DNA of 64,000 nucleotides from Kineosporiaceae bacterium. GTDB lineage: Bacteria > Actinomycetota > Actinomycetes > Actinomycetales > Kineosporiaceae. Below, piece by piece: positions 34,644 through 43,337 of this stretch (the stretch's first letter is position 1; each line of letters starts with the position of its first letter). A program made the translations under genes and the position numbers. The notes under the pieces were generated by a model. The model worked only from the letters and a program-made list of their open reading frames with translations. It had not been told where the DNA came from and made no database searches. The stretch covers positions 434,001-498,000 of the forward strand of contig JADJPO010000003.1 of the NCBI GenBank assembly GCA_016713225.1, given 5' to 3'.

Positions 34644-35351
34644 ATGAGCACCCCCTCGGCGCGCCAGATCAACGACACCATCCGCTACACCATGTGGTCG
34701 GTGTTCGCGGCGGAACCGCTCACCGATCCGGCGACCGGGCACCGGGCGGATCGGCGGGCGTTGTCCGAGGAGGTCGAATACGCCCTGGAGGCGCTGGCGG
34801 CCAAGGATCTGGTGGTGCGTGGCTGGTACGACGTGGCCGGATTGCGGGCCGACGCCGATCTCATGGTGTGGTGGCATGCTCCCGAGGTCGAGACCGTGCA
34901 ACAGGCCTACCGGGCACTGCGGCGCACCGGGCTCGGCTCGCAACTGCACCCGGTGTTCTCGGTGGTCGGGATGCATCGCCCGGCCGAGTTCAACAAGGGG
35001 CACGTGCCGGCCTTCATGGCCGGTGAGGAGCCTCGGGGGTACCTGTGCCTGTACCCCTTCGTGCGCTCCTACGACTGGTACCTGTTGCCGGAGGAGGAGC
35101 GCCGCGCCATGTTGGTCGAGCACGGCATGGCGGCCCGGGGCTATGCCGACGTGCGTGCCAACACCGTGTCGTCCTTCGCCCTGGGCGACTACGAGTGGCT
35201 GCTGGCATTCGAGGCCGACGAGTTGCACCGCATGGTCGACCTGATGCGCGAGCTGCGGGCGGTCGAGGCCCGGCGTCACGTGCGCGAAGAGGTGCCGTTC
35301 TACACCGGCCCACGGGTGGCGTTGGGCGACCTGGTCGCGGCGCTGCCCTGA
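34644..35351 (+). CDS. hemQ: Coproheme decarboxylase (chlorite dismutase-like)
   Basis: 235 residues. Converts coproheme to protoheme using peroxide, the last step of the coproporphyrin-dependent pathway of Gram-positive bacteria. Chlorite-dismutase fold; YPFVRSYDWYLLP carries the catalytic Tyr, MLVEHGMAARGYADVRANTV the proximal heme histidine region, and SSFALGDYEWLLAFE is the C-terminal signature. ATG 34644 follows CAGAAT by 6 bases (weak -10) without a ribosome binding site. Works with HemE (32232) and the ferrochelatase at the window start; no hemG/hemY (coproporphyrinogen oxidase) lies between. Confidence 0.94.
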   Translation: MSTPSARQINDTIRYTMWSVFAAEPLTDPATGHRADRRALSEEVEYALEALAAKDLVVRGWYDVAGLRADADLMVWWHAPEVETVQQAYRALRRTGLGSQLHPVFSVVGMHRPAEFNKGHVPAFMAGEEPRGYLCLYPFVRSYDWYLLPEEERRAMLVEHGMAARGYADVRANTVSSFALGDYEWLLAFEADELHRMVDLMRELRAVEARRHVREEVPFYTGPRVALGDLVAALP

Positions 35352-35664
35352 GGCGGGTCGGCGCTTCACCTGCCCGGACCTTCAGGGTGCGTCGCGGGTC
35401 GGTTACCGTGTGGGATGTGTGGGACGTGTGGGACGTGCTGATATCGCGGCATTCGCGCCGTGGGCACCGATCGCGATGACGCGCGACCAGGCACCGTTCT
35501 ACCGGCCGGCATCGTCGGACCGTCCGGCACCGGCGCCCCAGGTGATCCTGGGCACCGAACGCCTCCCACCGGCGCGCCACACGGCCGGACAGGGCTCGCG
35601 GCGGGCACCGGCGTGGTACCAATTGCGCCCCTCACGCGCGAGCGGGACAAGTACCGTGGATCCG
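35352..35664. other. 313-bp stretch without an assigned gene
   Basis: It holds a GGTTACCGTG promoter-like string at 35401-35410, then three tandem TGGGAYGTG units (35411-35437). A possible leaderless 20-codon ORF starts at GTG 35417 and ends at 35479 (begins MWDVWDVLISR). From ATG 35476 onward the frame of the following gene is open with high GC3, so an N-terminal extension of that gene cannot be excluded. No hairpin terminator or RNA gene was recognised. Confidence 0.5.
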
Positions 35665-36141
35665 GTGAAGCGGGCGCTGGCTCTGGTCGAGCCTCTGGTG
35701 GTGCTGACCCTGGGGGCGGGCCTGGGGTTGGTCGACCAGCGTGCCATCGGCACGTCCGGCTGGTTGCGCGTCCCGGCCCTGGTGGCCTCGCTCATCCTGG
35801 TCGCGCAGGCGATCTTGATCATCGAGACCCGGCGTCACGACGCCGAGGAGGCCGCGTCCGACGAGATCGTCGCCGACTCGATCGACGTGGTCGCGCACCC
35901 GTTGCCGGTGGGCCGTCCGGGGGCCTTGACGCCGGTGTCTGTTCCGTCGCCGGACGAGCCGCCCGCCAAGAGGATGCGCGAAGGTCCCCAGGTCATGTAC
36001 TTCGTGATGGGCCTGGCCGTCTGGCTGGGTCTGGCCACCCTGGCCAACCCTCGCGCGCCGCGACTGCTGTTGACGCTGTCGTTGCTGGCCTCGTTCCTGC
36101 TGTTCGCCGAGGCCTACAAGCAGATGCGCGGGCGAAGTTGA
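35665..36141 (+). CDS. Hypothetical small membrane protein
   Basis: 158 residues with about four membrane helices: two near the N-terminus (LALVEPLVVLTLGAGLGLVD; RVPALVASLILVAQAILIIE) and two near the C-terminus (MYFVMGLAVWLGLATLA; LLLTLSLLASFLLFAEAY), separated by a soluble loop of about 60 residues. Family not recognised. GTG 35665 is supported by TACCGT (35652-35657) ending 7 bases upstream. The open frame extends to GTG 35410, and ATG 35476 would add 63 residues. The stop overlaps the TTG start of the hydrolase gene, so the two are probably cotranscribed. Confidence 0.65.
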   Translation: MKRALALVEPLVVLTLGAGLGLVDQRAIGTSGWLRVPALVASLILVAQAILIIETRRHDAEEAASDEIVADSIDVVAHPLPVGRPGALTPVSVPSPDEPPAKRMREGPQVMYFVMGLAVWLGLATLANPRAPRLLLTLSLLASFLLFAEAYKQMRGRS

Positions 36142-37319
36142 CCCTGGCCAGGACGGCGCGGCGGGCCGTCCTGCCCGCGGCGGTCGGGGCGGCCACGGCG
36201 GCGCTGGGTGCCGCCGGCGTGTCGGCGCTGGCCACGGTGCTCGCCCGGCGGGCGGTCACCCCCGAGGTCGGCGAGCGGGCGGACGACGTCCAGGTGCTCG
36301 GCGTGGGTGCCGGCACCGTGACGTTGCGCGCCAGTGAGGAGACGATCGCCCCGGGACGCTACGGCCTCTGGCTGGACGGTGGCCTGGGCCACGCCCGGCT
36401 CGGCGAGGTGATCGATCACGACGAGCACTCGGGCACCGTGACCCGCCGCGTGCTCGGGGTCGACCAGGGCCACCTGCGTGAGGGTGGCGCCCGCTGGAAC
36501 CAGTACCTCTACGCCGGGACGCCGCGCAGCGCGCTCGGTCTGGAGCATCACGACGTCACCGTCGACAGCGACCTCGGGCCGTTGCCCGCCTGGCTGGTGC
36601 CCCCTGCGGACTCGGAGCCGCGCAACGGCACCTGGGTGATCATGGTGCACGGGCGCGGCGCGACCCGGGAGGAGTGCCTGCGGGCGCTGCCGGTGGTGCA
36701 CCGGCTCGGGTTCGCCTCGCTGGTGGTCAGTTACCGCAACGACCGGGACGTCGACACTCCGGCCCGCCGCTCGCGCTATCACCTGGGGGAGTCGGAGTGG
36801 CGTGACGTCGAGGCGGCCGTCGTCCACGCGCTGACCCAGGGTGCCCGTGACGTGGTGCTGATGGGGTGGTCGATGGGCGGGGCCATCGTGCTGCAGTTGC
36901 TCGATCGGTCCTGGACCCGCGACCGGGTCGGTTCCGTCGTGTTCGATGGCCCGGTCATCGATTGGCGTGACGTCCTGGATCACCACGCCCGGGTCAACCG
37001 CGTGCCCTACCGCATCGGGCGGCTGTCGCAGGCATTGCTGGCCCACTCCCACGGGCGTCGGCTCGCCCAGCTCGAAACCGCGCTGCCGCTGGACCGGATG
37101 GACTGGGTGGCGCGGGCGGACGAACTCGTGGTGCCGATGCTGGTACTGCACAGCGACGACGACGAGTTCGTGCCGTCGGGTCCCTCGCGCCGGCTCGCCC
37201 TGGCGCGGCCCGACCTGGTGCACCTGGTCTCGTTCCGCGGGGCGCGGCACACCAAGGAGTGGAATGTCGACTCCGAGGCGTGGGATGCCGCCGTGGCGCG
37301 CTTCCTGTTGCGGGACTAG
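36138..37319 (+). CDS. Membrane-anchored alpha/beta hydrolase
   Basis: 393 residues. N-terminal hydrophobic segment (residues ~8-30, RRAVLPAAVGAATAALGAAG) likely anchors it; then a ~100-residue domain and an alpha/beta-hydrolase fold. Catalytic triad: Ser in GWSMGG (nucleophile elbow), Asp in LHSDDDEFVP and His in GARHTKEW; the oxyanion loop is MVHGRGATREE. Probably an esterase or peptidase-like enzyme of unknown substrate. The start is taken as TTG 36138, which overlaps the upstream stop (TTGA); no ATG or GTG is as well placed. The TAG stop overlaps the converging glycosyltransferase stop in the palindrome CTAG. Confidence 0.82.
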   Translation: MTLARTARRAVLPAAVGAATAALGAAGVSALATVLARRAVTPEVGERADDVQVLGVGAGTVTLRASEETIAPGRYGLWLDGGLGHARLGEVIDHDEHSGTVTRRVLGVDQGHLREGGARWNQYLYAGTPRSALGLEHHDVTVDSDLGPLPAWLVPPADSEPRNGTWVIMVHGRGATREECLRALPVVHRLGFASLVVSYRNDRDVDTPARRSRYHLGESEWRDVEAAVVHALTQGARDVVLMGWSMGGAIVLQLLDRSWTRDRVGSVVFDGPVIDWRDVLDHHARVNRVPYRIGRLSQALLAHSHGRRLAQLETALPLDRMDWVARADELVVPMLVLHSDDDEFVPSGPSRRLALARPDLVHLVSFRGARHTKEWNVDSEAWDAAVARFLLRD

Positions 37320-38497
37320 CCGAGCGACAGTTCGTGGGCCTGCTTGTAGACCAGGTCACAGCGCTGCAGCAGGTCGTCCCAGGAGTGCTCGGGCCGGACG
37401 GTGCGGTTGCGCTCGGCCATCTCGGAGCGCCTGGCCGCGTCGGTGGCCAACTCGACCAGCGCCCGCGTCAGCCCGGCGTCGTCGTGGGCGAGCCGGCCGT
37501 GCACCCCGTCGGTGACGAAGTCGGCGATGCCGGTACGGCGGCGAGCGATCACCGGCAGTCCTGCGCAGCGGGCCTCCAGGGCAGCGATGCCGAACGACTC
37601 CAGCGTGGCCGGCGCCAGGTACAGGTCGGAGTGACGGTAGACCTCACGGATGGCGTCGTGATCGAGTCGTCCGGGCAGCATGACGTGGTCGGTGAGGCCG
37701 TAGCGCCGGATTCGGCGTCGCACCGCACGTCGTTGAGGCCCGTCCCCGATCACCACGAGCCGCAGCCGGATCCCGTCGGGTAGAAGGGCTGTGGCGTCGC
37801 GCACCACGCGCAACAGGGCGCGGGGGCGCTTACGCAGTGCCAACCGCATCACGCTGACGACCTGCACCTGCTCGACGGCGCCGGACCCGCGAGCAGGCTC
37901 CTGATCGGGATCGGGATCGGGATCGGGATCGGTGCGCGGTGCCCACGCCGCGGCGTCCACGCCGTTGGGCAGCACCGCCACCTCGGCCCGAGACCCCAGG
38001 ATGTGGCGCAGCGGAGCCGCCGCCAGATCGCTGACCGCTGTCCACTGCACCGCCCAGTCGCCCCACCCGGTGAGCACATCGGCCCAGCGGTACAGCGTGC
38101 TGGCCCACCACCACAGTGAGTGCAGCGTCACCACCACCGGGATGCCGCGGTGCGCGGCCGCCCGCACGGCCAGGATGCCGAGCGGTGAGAGCACCGACAG
38201 ATGAACGTGCACGACGTCCGGACGGCGTTCGTCGAGCAGGCGGTGGACGGCGGCGTTGCTGAGTGGCACGTGAGGCCACGGGACGGCGGCGCGCCACACC
38301 GGTGGCTCGGCCGCGTCGCGGCGAGGGGTCGGCCCGGCGGTCCAGCCCCAACCCGGCCGTGACCCGTCCGGCGGAGCGCACGTGAACACCTCGACCTCGT
38401 GCCCGGCGAGCTGCTGGTGGGTGGCCAGATCGCGCACCTGCACCTCGATGCCGCCCTGCTTGGGCAGGTAGGCATCGGTGACGTGCAGGATCCGCAT
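37316..38497 (-). CDS. Glycosyltransferase family 4 (GT-B)
   Basis: 393 residues. N-terminal Glyco_trans_4 domain beginning MRILHVTDAYLPKQGGIEVQ (the GGIE loop binds donor phosphate) and C-terminal Glycos_transf_1 domain with the E-x7-E motif ESFGIAALE and LPVIARRRTGIADFV. Retaining transferase using a nucleotide sugar; acceptor unknown, possibly a cell-wall glycolipid or exopolysaccharide. An unusual run of Asp-Pro dipeptides (residues ~190-200) in the inter-domain region is encoded by a GGGATC hexanucleotide repeat (about 37904-37932). Monocistronic or first before the RibD-like gene group on the same strand. Confidence 0.88.
   Translation of the reverse strand: MRILHVTDAYLPKQGGIEVQVRDLATHQQLAGHEVEVFTCAPPDGSRPGWGWTAGPTPRRDAAEPPVWRAAVPWPHVPLSNAAVHRLLDERRPDVVHVHLSVLSPLGILAVRAAAHRGIPVVVTLHSLWWWASTLYRWADVLTGWGDWAVQWTAVSDLAAAPLRHILGSRAEVAVLPNGVDAAAWAPRTDPDPDPDPDQEPARGSGAVEQVQVVSVMRLALRKRPRALLRVVRDATALLPDGIRLRLVVIGDGPQRRAVRRRIRRYGLTDHVMLPGRLDHDAIREVYRHSDLYLAPATLESFGIAALEARCAGLPVIARRRTGIADFVTDGVHGRLAHDDAGLTRALVELATDAARRSEMAERNRTVRPEHSWDDLLQRCDLVYKQAHELSLG
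37904..37932. repeat. GGGATC hexanucleotide repeat inside the glycosyltransferase gene
   Basis: Four to five GGGATC units, read on the minus strand as alternating Asp and Pro codons. Copy-number change would add or remove Asp-Pro pairs without a frameshift. Confidence 0.75.
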
Positions 38498-38508
38498 GGT
38501 CCTGATCG

Positions 38509-39255
38509 TCACATACCCGGCGCCGAAGGCGAGGTCGACTCGGCTGATGTCCGCTCGATCAGCCACCGGCCGAGCAGCATGCCGTCCCCCTCGAGCAGCT
38601 GAGCCATCCGCAGCCGCGCCGATGCCGGGGCACCGGAGATGATCCGTGGGCCCGCGCCGCCGACCAGCACGGGGGACAGGCTGAGGCACAGTTCGTCGAG
38701 CAGTCCCGCCGTGAGGGCCTGGCCGAGCACCTGCGGGCCGCCCTCGAGCAGGATCCGACGCAGCCCACGCCCGGTGAGGCCGGCGATGGCGTGGTGCAGG
38801 TCGCCCTGCAGCACGAGCACCTCCCCATCGGGCCCGTGAGCCCCAGCGGCCAGCGAGGCGGGCAACGAGCCGGTGCGGCTGAGGACGGCCAACACCGGCG
38901 CGGGCGACTGCCCGAGCCGGGATCGCAGGGCGGCGAAGGCGGGCTTGGCCACCGGCACCCGATAGCCCTCGGCGCGGGCCGTGCCGGCCCCGACCACGAT
39001 GACGTCGGCCAGGCCCCGCAGGACCGTGAACACCGCGCGGTCGGCCGGCCCCGAAATGCTGCCCGACAGCCCGTCCGGGCCGGACGCCGCCCCGTCGAGG
39101 GTGGCCACCATGTTGGCTCGCACCCAGCCACGCTCGGGGACCGGCTGTGGGTAGGCGTACAGCTCGGCCAGGACCGCGCGCACCGCCTCGGCGTCGCCAC
39201 CCGACGGGTCGCCGATGACGACCGGGTCCGGTACCACCCGGCGCAGCAGGGTCAT
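38509..39255 (-). CDS. Pyrimidine reductase family protein (RibD C-terminal domain)
   Basis: 248 residues, single RibD_C/dihydrofolate-reductase-like domain. Motifs: RANMVATLDGAASG near residue 46, VIVVGAGTARAEGYRVP (NADPH binding region) and ILLEGGPQVLGQAL. In riboflavin synthesis such a domain reduces the ribosyl side chain of the deaminated pyrimidine; stand-alone homologues are common in Actinobacteria and their substrates are mostly unproven. ATG 39255 overlaps the sufE stop (ATGA), so it is coupled to sufE and treZ upstream. Confidence 0.88.
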   Translation of the reverse strand: MTLLRRVVPDPVVIGDPSGGDAEAVRAVLAELYAYPQPVPERGWVRANMVATLDGAASGPDGLSGSISGPADRAVFTVLRGLADVIVVGAGTARAEGYRVPVAKPAFAALRSRLGQSPAPVLAVLSRTGSLPASLAAGAHGPDGEVLVLQGDLHHAIAGLTGRGLRRILLEGGPQVLGQALTAGLLDELCLSLSPVLVGGAGPRIISGAPASARLRMAQLLEGDGMLLGRWLIERTSAESTSPSAPGM

Positions 39256-39764
39256 CGGGGCACCGGGGTACCGACAGCGGCGGCGGGCTCGGTGAGTTCG
39301 CGGACCTGCCGCTTGATGCGGCGCAGCAGCCCGGCCATTCCGTTGCGGCGCAACGGACTCACCACGCCGCTCAGCCCCAACCGGTCGGGTAGGTCGTCCG
39401 GCAGCCCGAGCACCGCGGCGGCGCTCACGCCGTCCAAGCCCTGGCAGAGCACGGCGGCGAAGCCCCGCGTGGTGGGGGACTGCGCCGGCGCCCGCACGTG
39501 GACGTGGACCCCGCGTGGCGTTGGATCAGCCGGGTCGTCGAGATCACCGAGCCGTTCGTGCTCGTCGAGCTCGACCAGCACGAACACCGGCGACTGGCAC
39601 TCGGCGACCGGCTCCATCTCGTCGCGGCGTGCGGCGATGTGGGCCGGCAACTCGGGAAGCTCGTCGGCGAAGTCGACCAACATCTGCAAACGGTCGCCGG
39701 GAGCGAGGGCACCGAACTCCTCGGCGATGTCGGCCAGCACCGGAGGCAGCGGCGTCCCGATCAT
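39252..39764 (-). CDS. sufE: SufE-family sulfur acceptor protein
   Basis: 170 residues. Accepts persulfide from a cysteine desulfurase and passes it to iron-sulfur cluster assembly. The acceptor cysteine is in VAECQSPVFVLVEL (residue ~57), and RGFAAVLCQGLDGVSAAAVL matches the rest of the fold. It is about 25 residues longer than typical SufE at the C-terminus. Starts at ATG 39764, overlapping the treZ stop, and overlaps the RibD-like gene; no SUF operon genes are nearby. Actinobacteria often keep such an unlinked sufE next to a sulfurtransferase; none is seen here. Confidence 0.9.
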   Translation of the reverse strand: MIGTPLPPVLADIAEEFGALAPGDRLQMLVDFADELPELPAHIAARRDEMEPVAECQSPVFVLVELDEHERLGDLDDPADPTPRGVHVHVRAPAQSPTTRGFAAVLCQGLDGVSAAAVLGLPDDLPDRLGLSGVVSPLRRNGMAGLLRRIKRQVRELTEPAAAVGTPVPR

Positions 39765-41581
39765 GCCCGGCTCGCCAGGTGCACCACGGCGACGCTGTCA
39801 GCCGGCAGCCGCAGACTGCCCGACCCGGGCACCAGGGTCAGATTGCTCGGCCAGGCGAGCACCACGTCGGCGGTCGTGGGGACGGGCAGGTCGACCACCA
39901 CCGGTGACAGATTGACCAGGACGTCGAATCCGCCACGGTGCACCACCAGCCAATTCTGGCCCACGGTCACGCTCACGGCGTCGAGGTCGTCGGCCCGCAG
40001 ATCCGGCTCCCGCCGGCGCAGCGCGATCAGGGCGGTGTACCAGCGCAGCATCGCGGCGTGCTCGCCCAGATCGGACTCGGCCCAAGCGAGCACCGAGGCG
40101 TCCCGGGTGGCGGCGGCCTGCGGGTCGGGGATCTCGAGATCCGACCAGCCCTGATCGGCGAACTCGGCGTAGCGGCCACGGCGCACCGCGGCACCGAGCT
40201 CGGCGTCGAAGTCCGTGAAGTACTGCCAGGGGGTGGACGCCGCCCACTCCTCACCCATGAACAGCATCGGCGTGAACGGTGAGGTGAGCACCAGAGCGGC
40301 GCCCGCGGCCACCCGCCCGAGCCCCACCTGGGCGCTGATCCGGTCGCCGAGGGCGCGATTGCCCACCTGATCGTGGTTCTGCAGGTAGCCGAGGAACTGG
40401 TGACCACGATGCAACCCCGGGTCGACCGGGCGGCCCCAGTCCCGGCCGCGGAAGCTGGAGAAGTCGCCGGCGTGACGGAACACCCGCGTCAACGTCCGGG
40501 CGACGGTCAGCTCGTCGCCGAAGTCGGCGTAGTAGCCCTGCTTCTCGCTGGTGATCCAGGCGTGCAACGCGTGGTGCAGGTCATCGCTCCACTGGGCGTG
40601 CATACCCAGGCCGCCGTCGGCGGTCGGCTCGACCGTGGCCGGGTCGTTCAGATCGCTCTCGGCGATCAGGGTCAAGGGCCGGCCGAGTCGATCCGACAGG
40701 GCGGCCACCTCGTCGGACAACTCGGCCAGGATGTGTCGCGGCGAGTCGTCGACGAGGGAGTGCACGGCGTCCAGGCGCAGGCAGTCGAGGTGGAAATCGG
40801 TGAACCAGGCCAGGGCGCTGTCGATCACCCAGCGGCGCACCGGGGCCGAGTCCTCGCCGTCCAGGTTCACCGCCGGACCCCAGGGCGTGGTGTGGACCCG
40901 GCTGAAGTAGGGACCGATCTCGGCCAGGTAGTTGCCCGCCGGTCCGAGGTGGTTGTAGACGACGTCGAGGCACACCGCCAGCCCGCGGGCATGGCAGGCG
41001 TCGACGAAGCGCTGCAGTGCCCGTGGCCCGCCGTAGGACTCGTGGACGCCGTAGGGCGCCACGCCGTCATAACCCCAGCCGCGCTCGCCCTCGAACGGCG
41101 CCAGTGGCAACAGCTCGACGACGTCGACGCCCAGTCGCACCAGGTGATCCAGCCGCTCGGTCGCCGCGGCCAGCGTCCCCTCCGGGGTGAAGGTGCCGAC
41201 GTGCACCTCGTAGAACACGGCTCCCAGCAGCTCGCGCGCCTGGTTCGGCCACGCCGCCTCCGCTGCCGACCACTGGTGGCGTGCCGGGTCGAAGACGCGG
41301 CTGGCGGCATGGACGCCGTGTGGCTGCCATCGGGTGCGTGGGTCGGGTCGCGGGGCGCCCGGACCGTCGCCCCGATCGACGGCGAAGGCATAGTCGGTGC
41401 CGTGCCCGGCCTCGGGGACGTCGAGCCGCCACCAACCGTCATGCTCGGCCCGCATCGGGCGGACGTCGGTGAGCTCGCGCCGGACGTCGTCCCGTGACCG
41501 ATCCCCGGGCAGATCCACAGCCGGGCCCACGTGAAGGTTCACGCCGTGCGCCTGCGGTGACCAGAGCCGGAAGACGTGCAT
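39761..41581 (-). CDS. treZ: Malto-oligosyltrehalose trehalohydrolase
   Basis: 606 residues, GH13. Releases trehalose from maltooligosyl-trehalose. N-terminal beta-sandwich (MHVFRLWSPQAHGVNLHVG) followed by the TIM barrel: VCLDVVYNHLGPAGNYL, LDCLRLDAVHSLVDDS (nucleophile Asp), LTLIAESDLNDP (acid Glu) and YLQNHDQVGNRALGDR (transition-state Asp). Completes the TreX-TreY-TreZ route with the genes at 43338-48172 but is separated from them by ppk2 (opposite strand) and the ACT-domain gene. First gene of treZ-sufE-ribD-like. ATG 41581 is the natural family start. Confidence 0.95.
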   Translation of the reverse strand: MHVFRLWSPQAHGVNLHVGPAVDLPGDRSRDDVRRELTDVRPMRAEHDGWWRLDVPEAGHGTDYAFAVDRGDGPGAPRPDPRTRWQPHGVHAASRVFDPARHQWSAAEAAWPNQARELLGAVFYEVHVGTFTPEGTLAAATERLDHLVRLGVDVVELLPLAPFEGERGWGYDGVAPYGVHESYGGPRALQRFVDACHARGLAVCLDVVYNHLGPAGNYLAEIGPYFSRVHTTPWGPAVNLDGEDSAPVRRWVIDSALAWFTDFHLDCLRLDAVHSLVDDSPRHILAELSDEVAALSDRLGRPLTLIAESDLNDPATVEPTADGGLGMHAQWSDDLHHALHAWITSEKQGYYADFGDELTVARTLTRVFRHAGDFSSFRGRDWGRPVDPGLHRGHQFLGYLQNHDQVGNRALGDRISAQVGLGRVAAGAALVLTSPFTPMLFMGEEWAASTPWQYFTDFDAELGAAVRRGRYAEFADQGWSDLEIPDPQAAATRDASVLAWAESDLGEHAAMLRWYTALIALRRREPDLRADDLDAVSVTVGQNWLVVHRGGFDVLVNLSPVVVDLPVPTTADVVLAWPSNLTLVPGSGSLRLPADSVAVVHLASRA

Positions 41582-41625
41582 CGCCCAACCCTGTCAAGAC
41601 ACGCGGGCGCGGTCTAATCCGCGGG

Positions 41626-42567
41626 ATGGGTGACATCGGCCACGGGGTGCCTGCGATGATCGGCGCCATGTCCAAGTCGAAGAACAACGGGAAGGCCGAC
41701 AAGGCCGCCAAGGTCAAGGGATCGGCGTCGACGAAGCGTGCCCTGGGCGAGGTGCTGCGCGTCGGTGAGGGCTTCGAGCTGTCGAGCATCGACCCGGCGG
41801 GAACCCCCGGTTTCCCGGGGTCGCGCTCGGATTCCGAGAAGGCGCTCGCTGCCGGCACCCCAGTGCTGTCCGATCTGCAGGAGCGGCTCTGGGCCGAGTC
41901 CCGCGGCGGCGGAACGCGTTCGGTGCTGCTCGTCGTCCAGGGCATGGACACCTCGGGCAAGGGCGGCATCATGCGCCACGTGGTCTCGAGCGTCGACCCG
42001 CAGGGCATCCGGTACACCGCGTTCAAGGCGCCCACGGCCGAGGAGCGGGCCCACGACTTCTTGTGGCGCATCCGCAACGCCCTGCCGAGCGCCGGCCAGA
42101 TCGGGGTCTTCGACCGGTCGCACTACGAGGACGTGTTGATCGCCAGGGTGCTCGGTCTGGTGCCCCGCGCCACCTGGATGCGGCGCTACGCCACCATCAA
42201 CCGGTTCGAGGAACAGTTGGCGGCCAAGGGCACCACGGTGCTGAAGGTGATGCTGCACATCAGCAAGGACGAGCAGAAGGCGCGCTTGGCTGCCCGGCTC
42301 GATCGCCCGGACAAGTACTGGAAGTACAACCCCGGTGACCTCGACCAGCGGGCGCACTGGGACGAGTACCAGGAGGCCTACCAGGCGGCGTTGACCCGGT
42401 GTTCGACCGAGGCGGCGCCCTGGCACGTGGTGCCCGCGAACAACAAGTGGTACGCCCGGTGGGCGGTGCAGCGGCTGCTGCTCGACACCCTCACCGAGCT
42501 CGACCCGACCTGGCCGCCGGCCGACTTCGACGTCGAGGCCGAGAAGGCGCGCCTGGCCGGGCTCTGA
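41626..42567 (+). CDS. PPK2-family polyphosphate:nucleotide phosphotransferase
   Basis: 313 residues. Transfers phosphate between polyphosphate and nucleoside phosphates. Matches the PPK2-related subfamily: FELSSIDPAGTPGF, Walker A VVQGMDTSGKGG, FDRSHYEDVLIARVLG (Walker B/lid), RYATINRFEEQL, HISKDEQKARL and WHVVPANNKWYARW. Walker A has SGKGG where most relatives have AGKDG, so the residue often Asp is Gly. ATG 41626 follows TCTAAT by 7 bases (possible leaderless start); ATG 41668 (MSKSKNNGK) is an equally plausible start. The gene lies on the plus strand inside the minus-strand trehalose set. Confidence 0.88.
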   Translation: MGDIGHGVPAMIGAMSKSKNNGKADKAAKVKGSASTKRALGEVLRVGEGFELSSIDPAGTPGFPGSRSDSEKALAAGTPVLSDLQERLWAESRGGGTRSVLLVVQGMDTSGKGGIMRHVVSSVDPQGIRYTAFKAPTAEERAHDFLWRIRNALPSAGQIGVFDRSHYEDVLIARVLGLVPRATWMRRYATINRFEEQLAAKGTTVLKVMLHISKDEQKARLAARLDRPDKYWKYNPGDLDQRAHWDEYQEAYQAALTRCSTEAAPWHVVPANNKWYARWAVQRLLLDTLTELDPTWPPADFDVEAEKARLAGL

Positions 42568-42570
42568 TCT

Positions 42571-42622
42571 GACCCGTCAGACCGGTCAGACCCTTCAGAC
42601 CGGTCAGACCGGTCAGACCGGG
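42571..42622. repeat. Imperfect tandem repeat of GACCGGTCA between converging genes
   Basis: About five units of the 9-10 bp sequence GACCGGTCA(G). GACCGGTC is self-complementary, so several hairpins can form. It contains the stop codon of the ACT gene (42613-42615) and begins just after the ppk2 stop; probably acts as a bidirectional terminator. Confidence 0.75.
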
Positions 42623-43296
42623 ATCGGCACCGCCGAGGTCGCGTCGGAGCTCAGCGCGACCGCCAGCACGTGTCCGAGTTGGCCCAACCGCCACAGCTCA
42701 CTGCGGTGGAACCCGTAGCCGGTGTCGCGTGCCAGCAACAGGGCCAGACCCATCCCGCCATCGGTGGGGTCGGGCAGTCCGAGCGGCACCAGGGCACCGC
42801 CGCCCGCCGAGGGCGACCGGTCGCGGCGCAGGTCGACCGACGCCAGGCGCAACGGACCAGCGGGCAGGATCTGCGTTTCGGCCGGCGCATGGTCGCTGCG
42901 GGCCAGCACCCCGCGCAGGTCGCCGGCGTAGTCCAGGATGGCGGCCCAGTCGGCGCCGAGGGCAGGCGGGGCGCCGTCCACCAGGGTGCGCAGGGCCGAG
43001 TTCGGGCGCGTCAGCACCTGCTCGACCAGCTGCAGGTCGGCGTGCCCACTGACCGGTGGCACCCCCGAGCGCACGCCGACCACGTCGATCCCGGCCAGCC
43101 CACTGATGGCAGAGGTCACGGCGGACAGGTGGGACAGATCGCGCACGGTGACGGTCACGTCGTCCAGTGCCCGACCACCCTCGCTCTCGAGCACGTCGAC
43201 GGCCTCGATGTCCGCGCCGGCGGTGCCGAGCGCCGAGGTGAGGCGGCCGAGTGAGCCGGGACGGTCGGGCAGGCAGATCCTGATCAGAGCCAACAT
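42613..43296 (-). CDS. ACT-domain protein
   Basis: 227 residues. Residues 1-75 form an ACT domain (LIRICLPDRPGSLGRLTSAL, then VTVTVRDLSHLSAVTSAISG), a ligand-binding regulatory module usually for amino acids. The rest (VEQVLTRPNSALRTLVDGAP, ... RSELWRLGQLGHVLAVAL) has no known domain but looks like a GAF- or sensor-like fold. Related proteins are common and uncharacterised in Actinobacteria. ATG 43296; 41 bp after it (upstream) comes the treY stop, so it may be cotranscribed with treX-treY. Confidence 0.82.
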   Translation of the reverse strand: MLALIRICLPDRPGSLGRLTSALGTAGADIEAVDVLESEGGRALDDVTVTVRDLSHLSAVTSAISGLAGIDVVGVRSGVPPVSGHADLQLVEQVLTRPNSALRTLVDGAPPALGADWAAILDYAGDLRGVLARSDHAPAETQILPAGPLRLASVDLRRDRSPSAGGGALVPLGLPDPTDGGMGLALLLARDTGYGFHRSELWRLGQLGHVLAVALSSDATSAVPIPV

Positions 43297-43337
43297 GGAT
43301 TCAGCATTGCCAACGTGTGTTCCGGCAACGTTACAGA

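Noticed and set aside
35410..35664. Longer start (GTG 35410 or ATG 35476) for the small membrane protein gene
   Set aside because: The extension is Pro/Arg-rich without a ribosome binding site, and a well-spaced TACCGT promoter lies inside it; kept as an alternative because GC3 is high.
41592..41597. Perfect TTGACA -35 hexamer on the minus strand before treZ
   Set aside because: It lies only about 10 bp before the treZ ATG, leaving no room for a -10 box; treated as chance.
42491..42694. Minus-strand ORF with LTGLTGLKGLTG repeats
   Set aside because: It is the translation of the GACCGGTCA repeat in a non-coding frame, overlapping ppk2 and the ACT gene.
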